Source: JBCDCY01 sp039180875 (lineage in GTDB: Bacteria; Pseudomonadota; Alphaproteobacteria; Rhodobacterales; Rhodobacteraceae). From it: a stretch of DNA of 64,000 nucleotides. Numbering within the stretch: position 1 is the first letter of the stretch; each line of letters begins with the position of its first letter. The notes under the pieces were generated by a model. It was not told where the DNA came from and ran no database searches. It saw nothing but the letters and a program-made list of their open reading frames with translations. A program made the position numbers and the translations under genes. Location: contig JBCDCY010000006.1 in NCBI GenBank assembly GCA_039180875.1, positions 163,808-227,807 of the forward strand, written 5' to 3'. This document shows positions 54,160 through 63,107 of the stretch, piece by piece.

Positions 54160-55131
54160 GTGGCAGTTGCGTACTCGACCTATCCGTCCGTTTCGGACGC
54201 GCTCAAGGTTGCGCTGTCGGGGGAACAGCCAGTGGTGGGCCGCGTGGCGTTCGCCACCCTGGCGAAGGCCTGCATCCTCGCCATCTATCGCTTTCTGCTG
54301 ACGGCCGAGGTGCGGGCCATCGTCATCCCGCTGGCGGTGCTGATCGCCATCACCGGCCCGATCGGGCTTTACGACCGCTTCGTGGTGGCGGAGCGCTTCG
54401 CCATCGTCGGCGGCGCGATGCTGTTCCTGGCGTTGATCGGCCCGATGCTCGGCGGCTTCGCCGTGGCCTTCTGCCTGCGACTTAGGATCAACGTCAGCTA
54501 CGCGACGTTGCTGACCACGCTGTTGCTGGCGGCGCTTCTGATGCTATGCGCCCATCTGGTGGCCTCCGGCGCGCCAAGGGCCGAGCTCTCCCCCGCGATG
54601 CTGCGCGACGGGGTGGTGCTGGCCATCCTATTGCTGACGGTGAGCTACGTGCTCACGCTGATGATGCGGCCCTCGCTAGGCCGCTGGCTGATCGACAGCG
54701 GCGTGCCGGTCGCGCGGGTCTCGCGACCTGCTACGGCGCCCGCTCCGGTGGCGAGCCCGGCGGCCGAGGCCGCCCCGGCGCCGCTGCTGCCGGTGGTCCC
54801 GTTGCTTGAGCAGGTGCCCCAGGAAAAGCGCGGCGCGCTGCTGCATATCCAGGCGCAGAATCAGTATGTCCTGGTCCGCACCAGCGCCGGCGAAAGCCTG
54901 CTGCGCATGCGCTTTCACGAAGCGTTGGAGGAGGCGCAGCCGGAGCCCGGCCTGGTCGTCCACCGCTCCCACTGGGTGGCGCAGAACGCCGTCGACGGAT
55001 TGGAGCGGGACGGCCGGCGCAAGCTCCTGCGGCTCTCGGACGGCAGTACCGTGCCGATCAGTCGGGAGCGGCTGCCGGACGTCCTGGCCGAGATCGACGT
55101 GGCCGAGAGCGACGACGTCCCCTCCGCCTAA
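54160..55131 (+). CDS. Membrane-anchored LytTR-domain regulator
   Basis: 323 residues with four membrane helices (about 52-70, 80-105, 113-135 and 150-168), a Pro/Ala linker (190-220) and a C-terminal LytTR DNA-binding domain (222-312: LLHIQAQNQYVLVRTSAGES, VVHRSHWVAQNAVDGL, LRLSDGSTVPISRERLP). A LytTR domain tethered to the membrane without a receiver domain suggests a one-component regulator acting from the membrane. The start GTG 54160 follows GACCGGGGACAG. No obvious target operon adjoins it; a 399-bp gap follows. Confidence 0.85.
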   Translation: MAVAYSTYPSVSDALKVALSGEQPVVGRVAFATLAKACILAIYRFLLTAEVRAIVIPLAVLIAITGPIGLYDRFVVAERFAIVGGAMLFLALIGPMLGGFAVAFCLRLRINVSYATLLTTLLLAALLMLCAHLVASGAPRAELSPAMLRDGVVLAILLLTVSYVLTLMMRPSLGRWLIDSGVPVARVSRPATAPAPVASPAAEAAPAPLLPVVPLLEQVPQEKRGALLHIQAQNQYVLVRTSAGESLLRMRFHEALEEAQPEPGLVVHRSHWVAQNAVDGLERDGRRKLLRLSDGSTVPISRERLPDVLAEIDVAESDDVPSA

Positions 55132-55530
55132 ACGGTTCAACCCACGTTTTCAATCGCTTCAGCGCCTGCCTTGCGACCGTGGGCGAAAGGCGCTGCGCCG
55201 GCCCGTCCGATCCGCATCCCTGCGCCGAACGGTTCGCACCATGCGCCGTGCGTTTCGCACCGCAATCGTTGCGAGCATGGCCGGGCGTCCCAAACTCCCC
55301 AACAGCCTTCGCGGGTCGATCCCGGTTCGGATCCTGGCCAGGCGATGTGAGGGGCATCGGTTTGGGCCGTGAAGGCCGAGCCGTGCCGGATCCCCGCGGA
55401 GGTGCCGCCTTCCCCAACGCATCTGCCCCAACCCCCGCGACCATATCCGGCGCCTCCCAGCGCAGGCGGTGCGGGCGGCCTGTCGGTCTCCAACTCCGTG
55501 AGGAAGATCAACGGGCCAGGCCCCATCATC
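55132..55530. other. 399-bp gap between convergent genes, nothing recognised
   Basis: Between the stops of the LytTR gene and the MBL hydrolase gene. Short ORFs on both strands here have no recognisable domains. There are two copies of GGTGCGAA on the minus strand about 20 bp apart, but no clear promoter, tRNA or terminator. It may be decayed coding sequence or an unrecognised RNA. Confidence 0.5.
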
Positions 55531-56466
55531 TCAACCCCGGCGCGAAAAGGCGGTCGAGGTGAGCGGCCCGGCCCCCGCCGCGACCAGCTCGCGCTCCATC
55601 AGGTCGATCAGATGGGCGATGACGTTGCGCGATGCGGCGGGGTGCAGCATCGGATCGATGTCGGCGTAGATCGTCTCCACCAATTGGCTGAGCGTCGCAG
55701 CCCCGTCCTGCAGGATAGCCATGATCTGCCCCTCTCGCTGCAACCGATGGTCGAGGATGTGGGCGATCAGCGCCTGGGGTGCATCCACCGGCGCGCCGTG
55801 GCCGGGATAGTAGATCGCGTCGTCCTCCCGCCCCTGCAGCCGGCGGAGGCTTGCCATGAAGGCGGTCAGATCGCCGTCCGGCGGCGAGACCACCGTGGTC
55901 GCCCAGCCCATGACGTGGTCGCCGGTGAGCAGCGCCCCGGTGCCCTCCACCGCATAGCAGAGATGGTTCGACATGTGCCCCGGCGTGTGGATCGCCGTGA
56001 GCGCCCAGCCCTCCCCCTCCACCGTCTCACCGTCGGAAAGCGCGCGGTCCGGGCGGAAGCCCACATCCACCCCCTCACCGCCGCCGATCGCCACCCGCTC
56101 CCGCGCCAGGCGCTGCATCACGGCGGAGCGGCCGGCGGCGTGATCGCCGAAGCCGAGCACCGGCGCGCCGTAAAGCGCCGCCATCGCCGGGGCGAGCGGG
56201 GAGTGGTCGAGATGGCTGTGGGTGACGAAGATATGGCTGATCGTCTCACCCTCGGCCAAGGCGCCCCGCAAGGCAGCCATGTGGCCGAGATCGTCCGGCC
56301 CGGGATCGACCAACGCCACGCGCCCCTCCCCCACCAGGTAGGTGCGCGTGCCGGTAAAGGTCATCGGGCTCGCATTCGCCGCGGTGACCACCCGCAGGCC
56401 CGGCGCCAGGTGCTCCACCTCGCCGGGCGTGACGGCGTGATCACGGCGGAACGGATCCTCCGCCAT
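55531..56466 (-). CDS. MBL-fold metallo-hydrolase with C-terminal winged-helix-like segment
   Basis: A 311-residue metallo-beta-lactamase fold protein. TFTGTRTYLVGEGRVALVDPGP starts the fold, metal ligands appear in THSHLDHSPLAP, HTPGHMSNHL and TGDHVMGW, and PGHGAPV holds the last histidine. The C-terminal ~70 residues (LDHRLQREGQIMAIL ... NVIAHLIDLMERELV) resemble the winged-helix tail of LACTB2-like nucleases and Rhodobacterales homologues. Cytoplasmic and of unknown substrate. ATG 56466 has GGGGGAG upstream. It diverges from the histidine kinase gene. Confidence 0.87.
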   Translation of the reverse strand: MAEDPFRRDHAVTPGEVEHLAPGLRVVTAANASPMTFTGTRTYLVGEGRVALVDPGPDDLGHMAALRGALAEGETISHIFVTHSHLDHSPLAPAMAALYGAPVLGFGDHAAGRSAVMQRLARERVAIGGGEGVDVGFRPDRALSDGETVEGEGWALTAIHTPGHMSNHLCYAVEGTGALLTGDHVMGWATTVVSPPDGDLTAFMASLRRLQGREDDAIYYPGHGAPVDAPQALIAHILDHRLQREGQIMAILQDGAATLSQLVETIYADIDPMLHPAASRNVIAHLIDLMERELVAAGAGPLTSTAFSRRG

Positions 56467-56549
56467 GGCTCCCCCGGGGTCGCTTCCTCCACCGAAGCTT
56501 TTGGCGCTTCTTGCACCGACCATGGTGCCCAAGTATCGGTGAAGCCACA

Positions 56550-57899
56550 ATGGCCTTGGCGACACTCAAGCCGATCCTGCCGCGCAACCTGTTCGGCCGC
56601 GCGCTGTTGATCCTGGTGGTGCCCGTGATCGGCATCCAGATCGTCGTGGCCGCGGTGTTCATCGAGCGCCACTTCGCCGGCATCTCCGAACAAATGACCT
56701 CGCCGGTGGCCGAGCAGGTGCGCTACGCCATCGCGCTCACCAACCAGGCGCCGAGCCTGGCAGCGGCGGAGGACGAGCTGGCCGCGCTCGCCGCTCCCCT
56801 CGGCCTCAGCTTCACCATCGAGGCGGACGGGCGCGTCATCCCGGCCGAGGCGCGGCGCTATTTCGACGTCTCGGGCGGTGCGGCGGCGGAGACCTTTCGG
56901 CGCTTGATCGCCGAGCCGATCGCGCTCGACTTCGCCAGCGACACCAAGCGGGTGGAGCTGCGCGTGCCGACCGATAAGGGCGTGCTGGTGGCCGACATCC
57001 CGCGCCGGCGGATGATCGCGTCGAACCCCCACTTTCTGCTGGTCTGGATGGCCGTCTCCTCCCTCGCCCTGCTGGCCGTCGCCATCCTCTTCCTGCGCAA
57101 CCAGGTGCGCCCGATCGGGCGGCTCGCCCAGGCGGCGGAGGCGTTCGGCAAGGGTCGCTCCGACCGGTTCCGGCCGGCCGGGGCGGAGGAGGTGCGCCGG
57201 GCCGGGGCGGCGTTCCTTTCCATGCGCGCCCGGATCGAGCGCCAGATCGAGCAGCGCACCCAGATGCTGCTCGGCGTGAGCCACGATCTGCGCACCCCGC
57301 TCACCCGCATGAAGCTCACCCTGGCGATGGCCGACGGGGCGGACGGCAACGATGTCTCCGACATGGTCGACGGCCTCTCCCGCGATGTCGAGGCGATGGA
57401 GCGGGTGGCGGAGGGGTTCCTGGCCTTCGGCCGGGATCAGGCGGCGGACGAGTTCGAGACCATCGACGCCGTCGCCCTGGCCGAAGAGATCGTCGAAGGC
57501 GCCTGCCGCGGCGGAGCCGAAGTGGAGCTCACCGTGCAGCAGACCGCCGAGACCGACCGCCGGGTACGGGTCCGCAAGGGGGCGGTGGCCCGTGCCCTGC
57601 AGAACCTGGTGGAGAACGCGGCGGAGCACGGCGAGCATGTCCAGCTCACCGTCCGGCTGACCGGCAAGACCCTGGAATATGTCGTGGAGGATGACGGCCC
57701 CGGTATCGCCGCCGACGATCGGGAGGCGGCCTTGCAGCCCTTCCATCGCCTCGACAGCGCCCGCAACCAGAACCGCAGCGCCGGCGTCGGCTTGGGCCTC
57801 GCTATCACGCTCGACGCCGCGCGCAGCCATGGCGGGGCGTTGGAGCTGGGCGACAGCGTCCTCGGCGGCTTGCGGGTGACCCTGCGCCTGCCGCGCTAA
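56550..57899 (+). CDS. EnvZ-like sensor histidine kinase
   Basis: 449 residues: membrane helix 1 (about 14-37), a periplasmic domain of about 120 residues, helix 2 (about 162-184), a HAMP segment (NQVRPIGRLAQAAEAFGKG), and the kinase core. The phosphorylated His is His245 in GVSHDLRTPLTRMKL. The ATPase domain shows LQNLVENAAEHG (N box), VEDDGPGIA and GVGLGLAITLDAARSHGG. This order matches EnvZ-type kinases. No response regulator gene is adjacent in the window, so its partner is elsewhere. ATG 56550 is preceded by GTGAAGCCACA. Confidence 0.92.
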   Translation: MALATLKPILPRNLFGRALLILVVPVIGIQIVVAAVFIERHFAGISEQMTSPVAEQVRYAIALTNQAPSLAAAEDELAALAAPLGLSFTIEADGRVIPAEARRYFDVSGGAAAETFRRLIAEPIALDFASDTKRVELRVPTDKGVLVADIPRRRMIASNPHFLLVWMAVSSLALLAVAILFLRNQVRPIGRLAQAAEAFGKGRSDRFRPAGAEEVRRAGAAFLSMRARIERQIEQRTQMLLGVSHDLRTPLTRMKLTLAMADGADGNDVSDMVDGLSRDVEAMERVAEGFLAFGRDQAADEFETIDAVALAEEIVEGACRGGAEVELTVQQTAETDRRVRVRKGAVARALQNLVENAAEHGEHVQLTVRLTGKTLEYVVEDDGPGIAADDREAALQPFHRLDSARNQNRSAGVGLGLAITLDAARSHGGALELGDSVLGGLRVTLRLPR

Positions 57900-57907
57900 G
57901 CCGGCGT

Positions 57908-59260
57908 TCAGCGGGCGGCGAGGCCCTCCATCAGCCCCTCGATCGACGCGGCCCCGTCGAGGTGGGAGAGCTGATCGAGCGCCGCCTCCGTTCGCTCCTC
58001 ACCGATCACCGGAGCCATCAACAAGCGGGCCTTGGCGAGCAGCCGGGCCTCCCGCGCATCGAGGTCCGTGGTGGGGATGGCCACGTCGTGCGCCACCTCC
58101 CGTACCGTTCCGTCGACCAGCCGGGCGACTACGCGGGCGGCCGCGTCGAAACCTCCCGGGCGGGGATGCAGCTCGATCCGCTCGCGGAGCGTCACCAGTT
58201 CCGGATCTCGGGCGATGTCGGCAGTGTAGGCGTCGAGCGCTGCCGTGTCGCGGCCGGTGAGGCCCATGGCGGCGAGATGGCGGACGGAGAACTTCACCTC
58301 CAGCCCCGTCTCCGGCGCCGCCAAGTCGCAGACGGAGCGGAGGGTGTCGGCCACGTGCAGCTCCAACCTCGCGATGTCCTCTGGGCGAACGCCATCTTCG
58401 GTGCGGAGCCGTGCCGCCGCCTCGATCACCGAATGGGTGAGGTAGCAGGCGGCGTGATATTTGAAGAGCGTCTGCGTTACCGCCAGCCGTCCCTCGGCGC
58501 GAGGTCCAGGCAATACGGCCTCCGCTCCCGGACACTGGGTCGCGAAGAAGCCCTGGGGCGCTTCGAGCGACCCGGCAGCCGCCGTCGCGCCGCCGGCGGC
58601 GAGTTGCGCGGCAAGGAGGCCGTTCACCGCCGCCTTCCCGGCATGAAACGGCTTGGCATCGGTGCCGAACATCGACTTCAGCCCCGCCGCCTGGGCCGCG
58701 GCGAGGCCGAAGGCACGCTCCATCGCCTCGGGCGCGAGCTGGAGCAGATGACCCGCCGCCGCGGCCGCACCGAAAGTGCCGACGGTGCCCGTGGCGTGAA
58801 AGCCCGCATCGTAGTGGCCGTCGCCGGTCATGGCGCCGATCAGGCAGGCGGCCTCATAGCCCGCAACGAACGCCTCCAGCACCGCGCGGCCCGGGGTGCC
58901 CTGCACGGCCCCCAGGGCCAGGACCACGGGCGCGAGCGGCACGGTCGGGTGACCGCGCATCTCGGCATTCACGTCGTCGTAGTCGAGGGCATGGCCCGCC
59001 GCACCGTTCACCAGCACGGCGTCGCGCAGCGCCGCGTGCCGGCCGCTGGCCAGGAGCGGCAGAGGGCCCTCCGCCGCCAGACCGCGAAGGGCGCGGACGA
59101 TCGGTTCGTCCCGCCCCGCCACCGTCACCGCGATCCAGTCGGTCAGGCAGTGGCGCGCCCAGATACGCGCCTCCTCCGGCACCGCATCTCCGCGCAGGGC
59201 TACGATACGGCCCGCCAGGGCCCGGGTCACACCGCCGGCCGTCGTCTCGTCGCGGGCCAT
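57908..59260 (-). CDS. MmgE/PrpD family protein
   Basis: A 450-residue protein of the 2-methylcitrate dehydratase / cis-aconitate decarboxylase superfamily. It has DWIAVTVAG, GAAGHALDYDDVNAEMRGHPTVP, GYEAACLIGAM...GFHATGTVGTFGAAAAAGHLL, KPFHAGKAAVNG and KYHAACYLTHSVIEAA, all characteristic. Substrate is unknown: members act on methylcitrate, aconitate or iminodisuccinate. It diverges from the MaoC gene and lies among genes that look like acyl-CoA metabolism, so a dicarboxylic or branched acid is plausible. Confidence 0.9.
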   Translation of the reverse strand: MARDETTAGGVTRALAGRIVALRGDAVPEEARIWARHCLTDWIAVTVAGRDEPIVRALRGLAAEGPLPLLASGRHAALRDAVLVNGAAGHALDYDDVNAEMRGHPTVPLAPVVLALGAVQGTPGRAVLEAFVAGYEAACLIGAMTGDGHYDAGFHATGTVGTFGAAAAAGHLLQLAPEAMERAFGLAAAQAAGLKSMFGTDAKPFHAGKAAVNGLLAAQLAAGGATAAAGSLEAPQGFFATQCPGAEAVLPGPRAEGRLAVTQTLFKYHAACYLTHSVIEAAARLRTEDGVRPEDIARLELHVADTLRSVCDLAAPETGLEVKFSVRHLAAMGLTGRDTAALDAYTADIARDPELVTLRERIELHPRPGGFDAAARVVARLVDGTVREVAHDVAIPTTDLDAREARLLAKARLLMAPVIGEERTEAALDQLSHLDGAASIEGLMEGLAAR

Positions 59261-59321
59261 CGCACCCTCCTTTGCTGCGGCGCAGCTTGCACCGGATCGC
59301 CCGGTTCGTCATCCTCTGCCC

Positions 59322-59798
59322 ATGGTCTATCGCATCGTCAAACCGCGCGAGGAGATCCGGGCAGCCGTCGGCACCGATATCGGCGTCTCACGCTGGTTCG
59401 CGGTGGAGCAGGACCGGATCGACGCCTTCGCCGAGGTGACGGAGGACCACCAGTTCGTCCACGTCGACCCCGAGCGCGCGGCCGAGACGATGTTCGGCGG
59501 CACGGTGGCGCACGGCTTCCTCACCCTCTCCCTCCTCTCGGCCATGGCCTATGACTGTGTGCCCCAGGCGGAGGGCGCGGCCCATGGGGTGAATTACGGC
59601 TTCGACCGGATCCGCTTCGTCGCCCCGGTGCCGGCCGGCGCCCGGGTCCGCGGCCGCTTCCACCTCGAGCGGCTGGTGGAGACCGCCGAGGCGATGACCG
59701 CGCATTACACCGTCACGGTGGAGATCGAGGGCGAGGAGCGCCCCGCCATCGCCGCCGACTGGATCGGCCGGGTCTACTTCGAGCCTGCGGCGGATTAG
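59322..59798 (+). CDS. MaoC family (R)-hydratase / dehydratase
   Basis: A 158-residue hot-dog fold enzyme. The catalytic Asp/His pair is in the AFAEVTEDHQFVHVDPERA motif, followed by FGGTVAHGFLTLSLL. It would hydrate an enoyl-CoA to an (R)-3-hydroxyacyl-CoA or an acyl-CoA dehydration partner. It starts at ATG 59322, 61 bp after the divergent MmgE/PrpD start, and its stop overlaps the convergent CaiB/BaiF stop by 4 bp. Confidence 0.9.
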   Translation: MVYRIVKPREEIRAAVGTDIGVSRWFAVEQDRIDAFAEVTEDHQFVHVDPERAAETMFGGTVAHGFLTLSLLSAMAYDCVPQAEGAAHGVNYGFDRIRFVAPVPAGARVRGRFHLERLVETAEAMTAHYTVTVEIEGEERPAIAADWIGRVYFEPAAD

Positions 59799-60988
59799 GT
59801 CCCACGCCCCTCAAGCGCCGCGCCGGCCTCGATCAGCGCCTCGATTTCGGCCGGGTCGTAGCCCGCCTCTGCCAGCACCGCCCGGGTGTGCTGGCCGAAG
59901 GCCGGGGGGCGCCGGCCGGTCGGATCGGGTGCGGTGCGGCTCATCTTGATCGGGTTGCCGAGGGTGCGGAAGCCTTCGGCCTCCACCACCATCTCGCGGT
60001 GCTGGGTGTGGGGGTGGACCGCCACCTCGTCGACGCCGAGGACGGGGCCCGCAGGCACGCCCTTGGCCATCAGCTCGGAGGCGAGCGTCTCGCCGTCGTG
60101 CGTCGCCAGATAGGGGATCAAAGCCTCCCGCACCGCCGCCTTGTTGCGGTTCCGGGCCGGGTGGTCGGCGAAGCGGGGATCCTCGAGCAACGCCTCGGCG
60201 CCCAGATGCTGGCAGAGCCGGGCGAACTGCCCGTCATTGGCCGCCGCGATATAGATCGGCGCGCCGCCGGTCGGAAAGCTGTCATAGGGCGTGATGTTGG
60301 GATGAGCGTTCCCCGTCCGCCCCGGCCGCTTGCCGGAGAGGAAGAAGTTCGCCGCGTGCGGATGCATCAGCGAGATGGCGCAGTCGTAGAGCGTGAGGTC
60401 GAGGTACTGCCCCTCCCCCGACCGCTCCCGCTCATAAAGCGCCATGGCGATGCCGATCATCGCCGAAAGCCCCGTGCCGATGTCGACCAGGGGGATGCCG
60501 ATGCGGGTGGCGCCGCCCTCCGGCTCCCCGTTGATGCTCATCAGGCCGGCCTGGGCCTGTACCACGGCGTCATAGCCCGGCAGGCCGCCGAGCGGGCCTT
60601 CGCCGCCGAAGCCCGAGATCCGGCAATGGATGAGGCGCGGAAAGCGCGGGGCGAGATCGGCGTAGCCGAGGCCCCACTTCTCCATGCCGCCGGGCTTGAA
60701 GTTTTCCACCAGCACATCGGCGTCGGCCAGCAGACGCAGCAGCACCTCCCGCCCCGCTTCCTGGCGCAGATCCAGCGCCATGCCGCGCTTGTTCCGGTTC
60801 ACGCCGAGGAAGTAGGAGGCGGCGCCGTCCTCCCCCTCGAACGGCGGACCCCAGTGGCGGGTCTCGTCGCCCTGGGGCGGCTCGATCTTGATGACGTCGG
60901 CGCCGTGATCGCCGAGCCATTGGGTGCAGAACGGGCCGCCCAGCACACGCGTCAGATCAATCACCCGGATCCCGTCGAGCGCACCCAT
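59795..60988 (-). CDS. CaiB/BaiF CoA-transferase family protein
   Basis: A 397-residue family III CoA-transferase. The N-terminus MGALDGIRVIDLTRVLGGPF, FxxxNRNKRGMALDLR, the catalytic aspartate in LVDIGTGLSAMIGIAMAL, ENFKPGGMEKWGLGY and DCAISLMHPHA are all conserved. It would transfer CoA between carboxylic acids. ATG 60988 has AGGGGAG upstream; the open frame to 61210 overlaps the dehalogenase gene and is unlikely. It diverges from the haloalkane dehalogenase gene. Confidence 0.92.
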   Translation of the reverse strand: MGALDGIRVIDLTRVLGGPFCTQWLGDHGADVIKIEPPQGDETRHWGPPFEGEDGAASYFLGVNRNKRGMALDLRQEAGREVLLRLLADADVLVENFKPGGMEKWGLGYADLAPRFPRLIHCRISGFGGEGPLGGLPGYDAVVQAQAGLMSINGEPEGGATRIGIPLVDIGTGLSAMIGIAMALYERERSGEGQYLDLTLYDCAISLMHPHAANFFLSGKRPGRTGNAHPNITPYDSFPTGGAPIYIAAANDGQFARLCQHLGAEALLEDPRFADHPARNRNKAAVREALIPYLATHDGETLASELMAKGVPAGPVLGVDEVAVHPHTQHREMVVEAEGFRTLGNPIKMSRTAPDPTGRRPPAFGQHTRAVLAEAGYDPAEIEALIEAGAALEGRGT

Positions 60989-61065
60989 GGCCGATCTCCC
61001 CTTCCGCTCCGCCCCACCGCAGGGCATGTTGCCGGGGCAGATAGCCCGGCACCGGAGACCTCGCA

Positions 61066-61938
61066 ATGACTGCCTGGAAGGATCGCAAGCGCTTTGTCGA
61101 GGTTCTGGGCCGTCAAATGGCTTATGTGGAGGAGGGCGACGGCGCGCCGATCGTCTTCCTGCACGGCAACCCGACCTCCTCCTATCTCTGGCGCCATGTG
61201 ATGGCGGCAATGGACGGCGCCGGGCGGCTGCTCGCGCCGGATCTGATCGGCATGGGCGACAGCGAGAAATTGCCGGACAGCGGGCCGGAGCGTTATCGCT
61301 TCGTCGAGCATCGCGACCATCTCGACGCCTGGTTCGATGCCGTGCTGCCGGAGGGGCCGGTGACCCTGGTGATCCACGACTGGGGCTCGGCCCTCGGCTT
61401 CCATTGGGCCGCCCGCCACCCCGACCGCGTGCGCGGCATCGCCTATATGGAAGGCATCGTGCGGCCCATGGAGTGGGAGGAATGGCCGGAACAGATCCGC
61501 CCGATCTTCGAGGCCCTGCGCTCCCCCGCCGGCGAAGAGATGGTGCTCGAGCAAAACTTCTTCGTCGAACGCATCCTGCCGGCCTCGATCCTGCGCAAGC
61601 TCGCGGACGAGGAGATGGCCGAGTATATCCGCCCCTTCGCCACGCCGGGCGAGGATCGCCGCCCGACCCTCACCTGGCCCCGCCAGATCCCCCTGGGCGG
61701 GGAGCCCGCCGACGTTGCCGGGATCGCTGCCGAGTACTCCGCCTGGCTCGCCGAGACGGACGTGCCGAAGCTCTTGGTTGCGGCCGAGCCCGGGGCGATC
61801 CTGATCGGCCCGATGCTGGAGAGCGCGCGCAAGCTCAAGAACCAGCGCGAGGTGACGGTCGCCGGCAGCCACTTCATCCAGGAGGATTCGGGCGCCGAGA
61901 TCGGCGCGGCCATCGTCGATTGGATGACGTCGATCTGA
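61066..61938 (+). CDS. Haloalkane dehalogenase (HLD-II type)
   Basis: A 290-residue alpha/beta hydrolase hydrolysing haloalkanes to alcohol and halide. Nucleophile Asp105 is in VIHDWGSALGFHWA and is followed by the halide-stabilising Trp106; the second halide-binding residue is Asn35 in HGNPTSSYLW. The catalytic acid is Glu129 (YMEGIV), as in the DhaA/LinB subgroup, and the base is His269 (AGSHFIQED). All five key residues are therefore present. The start ATG 61066 diverges from the CaiB/BaiF gene. The stop and the P450 start overlap (TGATG), so the two are translationally coupled. Confidence 0.93.
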   Translation: MTAWKDRKRFVEVLGRQMAYVEEGDGAPIVFLHGNPTSSYLWRHVMAAMDGAGRLLAPDLIGMGDSEKLPDSGPERYRFVEHRDHLDAWFDAVLPEGPVTLVIHDWGSALGFHWAARHPDRVRGIAYMEGIVRPMEWEEWPEQIRPIFEALRSPAGEEMVLEQNFFVERILPASILRKLADEEMAEYIRPFATPGEDRRPTLTWPRQIPLGGEPADVAGIAAEYSAWLAETDVPKLLVAAEPGAILIGPMLESARKLKNQREVTVAGSHFIQEDSGAEIGAAIVDWMTSI

Positions 61939-63107
61939 TGGCCGCCCCGCCGGTCTACGAGATCGACCCCAAGGCGTTCTGGGCCGACCCCTATCCCGAC
62001 CTCGCCCGGATGCGGGCCGAGGCGCCGATCGCCCACGTGCCGCAGCTCGGCGCCACGCTCATCACCCGGCGCGACACGATCTTTCGCGAGGAGAAGCGCA
62101 TCGACGTCTTCTCCTCCGACCAGCCCGAGGGCCTGATGACCGTCCTGATGGGCCAGAACATGATGCGGAAGGACGGCGCCGCCCATATGGCGGAGCGGAA
62201 GGCGATCTTTCCGACGATCTCGCCGAAGACGGTGAAGGCCCACTGGCTCGACCGGTTCCGCGCGGCGACGGAGGAGGTGCTGGCGGAGCTCGCCCCTGCC
62301 GGCCGGTGCGATCTGGTGGCGGACTACGCCATGCCGGTCTCGGCCCACGCACTGCGCGCCATCACCGGGCTCACCAATATGGCCTGGCGGGAGATGGACC
62401 GGGTGAGCCAGGGCATGATCGACGGCTGCGCCAACTATGCCGGCGATCCGGAGGTCGAGGCGCAGTGCCACGACTGCACGGCCTCCATCGACCATCATAT
62501 CGACGAGATGATCCCGGTGATCGACGCGGCGCCCGATCCGTCACTCCTTTCGGTGCAGCGCCAGGCCGGGCTGTCGGATGCGCAGGTCCGGGCGAACATC
62601 AAGCTCGCGATCTCCGGCGGGCAGAACGAGCCGCGCGATGCCATCGCCGGGGCGGCCTGGGCAATCCTGAGCCACCCGGACCAGCTGGCGCTGGTGCAGG
62701 CGGGCGAGGCGACCTGGCTGCAGGTCTTCGAGGAATATGCCCGCTGGATCAGCCCCATCGGCATGTCGCCCCGCCGTGTGGCCCGGCCCGATACGGTCGA
62801 CGGCGTGGACTTCACCCCGGAGGAGCGGGTGTTCCTGATGTTCAGCTCAGGCAACCGGGACGAGACGGTCTTCGCCCGGCCCGACGCATTCGACATCACC
62901 CAGGACTGCTCCGCCGCCATCTCCTTCGGCGCTGGGCCGCATTTCTGCGCCGGCGCCTGGGCCTCCCGCGCTTTGATCGCCGAGGTGGCGCTGCCGATGC
63001 TGTTCGAGCGCTTACCGGGCCTCCGCCTCGACCAAACGGGAGAAACCCGCTTCGGCGGCTGGGCCTTCCGCGGGCCCCTTGCGGTGCCGGTGGTCTGGGA
63101 CGCCTGA
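61938..63107 (+). CDS. Cytochrome P450 with atypical I-helix
   Basis: A 389-residue P450. The haem loop is SFGAGPHFCAGAWASRA with ligand Cys337, and EEYARW gives the ExxR-region equivalent. The I-helix reads LAISGGQNEPRDAIAG, lacking the usual AGxxT: GGQNEP replaces the glycine-acid-threonine pattern that supports oxygen activation. The ORF starts at ATG 61938 inside the dehalogenase stop, so the two products are probably made together and may act on the same compound. Electron-transfer partners are not in the window. Confidence 0.9.
   Translation: MAAPPVYEIDPKAFWADPYPDLARMRAEAPIAHVPQLGATLITRRDTIFREEKRIDVFSSDQPEGLMTVLMGQNMMRKDGAAHMAERKAIFPTISPKTVKAHWLDRFRAATEEVLAELAPAGRCDLVADYAMPVSAHALRAITGLTNMAWREMDRVSQGMIDGCANYAGDPEVEAQCHDCTASIDHHIDEMIPVIDAAPDPSLLSVQRQAGLSDAQVRANIKLAISGGQNEPRDAIAGAAWAILSHPDQLALVQAGEATWLQVFEEYARWISPIGMSPRRVARPDTVDGVDFTPEERVFLMFSSGNRDETVFARPDAFDITQDCSAAISFGAGPHFCAGAWASRALIAEVALPMLFERLPGLRLDQTGETRFGGWAFRGPLAVPVVWDA

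Noticed and set aside
55132..55560. tRNA-like GGTTC stretches in the gap after the LytTR gene
   Set aside because: No cloverleaf with matching acceptor and anticodon stems could be drawn around them.
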